From the NCBI GenBank assembly GCA_034112085.1, contig JAWUWD010000108.1, forward strand, positions 1 to 7,264: 7,264 nucleotides of DNA, in the 5' to 3' direction. The DNA is from JAWUWD01 sp034112085. GTDB taxonomy: Bacteria; Bacteroidota; Bacteroidia; Cytophagales; Cyclobacteriaceae. The notes under the pieces were generated by a model. It was given only the letters and a program-made list of their open reading frames with translations, was not told the DNA's origin and made no database searches. Of this stretch, positions 6,185-7,264 are shown in pieces. The position numbers were made by a program, and so were the translations under genes. Positions within the stretch are counted from its first letter, which is position 1; each line of letters begins with the position of its first letter.

Positions 6185-6720
6185 GAGAATATACGTCTGA
6201 AGTTATCGAGAAAGCAAAAAACATAAAAGCACTGATCTTTGATGTTGATGGCGTCTTGACAGATGGAAAGATTATCTACGACAACAATGGTGTTGAATCT
6301 AAGGCTTTCAATGTGAAAGATGGACAAATTATCAAACATGTGAAGGAGGCTGGGATAGTGGTTGGAGCAATTACTGGAAGATCATCTGATATTGTCAAGA
6401 AACGCTGTGAAGAATTAAAACTTAATTTTTATTTTCAAGGAATTCATGACAAACCAGAAATATTTGAACAGGTTTGTGAAAAATATGGGTTACAAAAAAA
6501 TGAGGTCGCTTATATAGGAGATGATATTATAGATTTAGGGATATTGAGTCAATGTGGTTTGGCGGTAGCGCCCGCTGATGCGATGAGTTATGTTCAAGAC
6601 CAGGTTCATTTAGTTAGTGACAAAAAAGGAGGAGATGGTGTAGTAAGAGAAGTAGGGGATTTGCTACTTTTGAGCCGTGGACTACTAATGGGTATTATGG
6701 AAAGCTATTTAAAACAGTAG
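6181..6720 (+). CDS. kdsC: KdsC-type HAD phosphatase (3-deoxy-D-manno-octulosonate 8-phosphate phosphatase)
   Basis: A 179-residue HAD-superfamily enzyme of the C0/subclass III type, which usually forms tetramers and removes phosphate from Kdo-8-phosphate on the way to CMP-Kdo. All HAD motifs are present: nucleophile Asp21 and acid/base Asp23 in FDVDGVLTDG, Thr65 in AITGRSS, Lys91 in GIHDKPE, and Asp114, Asp115 and Asp118 in IGDDIIDLG. The C-terminal GGDGVVREVGDLLL tail is typical of KdsC. Length is normal for the family. The ATG overlaps the epimerase TGA and is preceded by a short G run (GGGG) that may help initiation. Its place in a polysaccharide cluster without kdsA or kdsB leaves open a related job, such as a phosphatase for another nonulosonic or octulosonic acid, since these share the same fold and motifs. 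Confidence 0.9.
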   Translation: MREYTSEVIEKAKNIKALIFDVDGVLTDGKIIYDNNGVESKAFNVKDGQIIKHVKEAGIVVGAITGRSSDIVKKRCEELKLNFYFQGIHDKPEIFEQVCEKYGLQKNEVAYIGDDIIDLGILSQCGLAVAPADAMSYVQDQVHLVSDKKGGDGVVREVGDLLLLSRGLLMGIMESYLKQ

Positions 6721-6839
6721 ATGGAAGTTTTTTAAAATAGGGCGAGGATTACAGTTATGATCGAAGTTGGAGAGGATTGTGGAATGCTCAAGGGTTGGAA
6801 GAAAAGAATGAAACTTAATGCCTCAGATATAATAATCAA

Positions 6840-7264
6840 ATGATTTTGGAAGGGAAAGAGTGGTATGTTTTTTATACCCGAAGTAGGTATGAGAAAAAAT
6901 GCAAAGACTACTTGCTCAAATATGATTATGATGTTTTTTTACCTACTCATAAAGTACTTCGACAATGGTCGGACAGAAAGAAAAAGGTGGAAGTGCCGTT
7001 GTTCAATTCCTACATTTTTGTGAAGTCTAGAAAAGATCAGATACATGAAGTTTTGAAAACACCGGGAATCGTCAAAAACTTATTGTTTAATGGCGAACCT
7101 GCGGTGCTTCGAGAAAACGAAGTAGCTGCTATTAACTACTGGCTGGAGACAGGGTTATCTATTGAGGTTGAAGGAATGAACCATGACTTTCGAATTGGAG
7201 AAAGGGTTAAAGTGTTAGATGGAGTATTCCAGGGTGTTGAAGGAGATATTTATAAAAGAGATGA
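6840..7264 (+). CDS. UpxY/RfaH-like NusG-family transcription antiterminator (3' end outside window)
   Basis: The frame is open from the ATG at 6840 to the window edge, giving 141 residues with no stop. The N-terminal NGN domain is clear: WYVFYTRSRYEKK at 8-20, then DVFLPTHKVLRQWSDRKK and VEVPLFNSYIFVK, then LKTPGIVKNLLFNGEPAVL. The segment FRIGERVKVLDGVFQGVEGDI at the end is the start of a KOW domain. This matches the specialised NusG paralogues (UpxY) of Bacteroidota, which bind RNA polymerase and promote read-through of long capsule or exopolysaccharide operons. An in-frame stop at 6816-6818 with no other start between fixes the ATG at 6840. The 119 nt separating it from kdsC contain a possible 28-codon leader ORF that overlaps this start by ATGA. 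Polysaccharide genes are expected downstream. Confidence 0.92.
   Translation, partial: MILEGKEWYVFYTRSRYEKKCKDYLLKYDYDVFLPTHKVLRQWSDRKKKVEVPLFNSYIFVKSRKDQIHEVLKTPGIVKNLLFNGEPAVLRENEVAAINYWLETGLSIEVEGMNHDFRIGERVKVLDGVFQGVEGDIYKRD

Noticed and set aside
6741..6818. A 25-codon open stretch before the antiterminator in another frame, rich in Tyr, Trp and Glu, considered as a remnant of a gene.
   Set aside because: It has no start codon of its own at the 5' end and no family resemblance I can recognise, and it is too short to support a pseudogene call.

Overview
The window looks like a chromosomal segment of a Bacteroidota bacterium, probably an aerobic Cytophagales-like lineage (the lineage is inferred). 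The evidence is AT-rich DNA, start codons without convincing Shine-Dalgarno sequences, boxes matching the Bacteroidota -7 element TAnnTTTG in two intergenic regions, two short lipoprotein signals, and an UpxY/NusG-like antiterminator next to sugar-nucleotide genes. There are nine protein-coding genes, the first and last cut by the window edges. I see no tRNA, rRNA, CRISPR array, insertion sequence or phage gene.

Left block (1-2252, + strand): the 3' part of a YcbX-like MOSC-domain gene, then a tight cluster of hemJ (protoporphyrinogen oxidase), an SCO1/SenC copper chaperone lipoprotein and a monohaem cytochrome c lipoprotein. hemJ and sco1 overlap by 11 nt, and sco1 and the cytochrome gene are 2 nt apart. 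Together they cover haem synthesis, CuA-site assembly of cytochrome oxidase and an electron carrier, so this is a respiratory operon. A TAnnTTTG box just ahead of hemJ suggests that hemJ has its own promoter and that translation starts at the ATG at 636.

Middle block (2259-5071, - strand): a large exported penicillin-acylase-family N-terminal nucleophile hydrolase, overlapped by four bases (ATGA) by a small four-helix membrane protein of unknown function. This pair converges on the cytochrome gene with only 6 nt between the stop codons.

Right block (5216-7264, + strand): a WbpP-type UDP-GlcNAc 4-epimerase, a KdsC-type HAD phosphatase overlapping it by ATGA, and then, after a 119-nt gap, the start of an UpxY/RfaH-like antiterminator. 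This looks like the beginning of a surface or exopolysaccharide locus that continues past the window. The divergent intergenic region (5072-5215) holds oppositely oriented TAnnTTTG boxes only one base apart and a perfect 9-bp inverted repeat.

Most genes belong to recognisable families. The least explained items are the small membrane protein coupled to the acylase, the structured divergent promoter region, and the leader-like stretch before the antiterminator. I found no strong case for a wholly new system.
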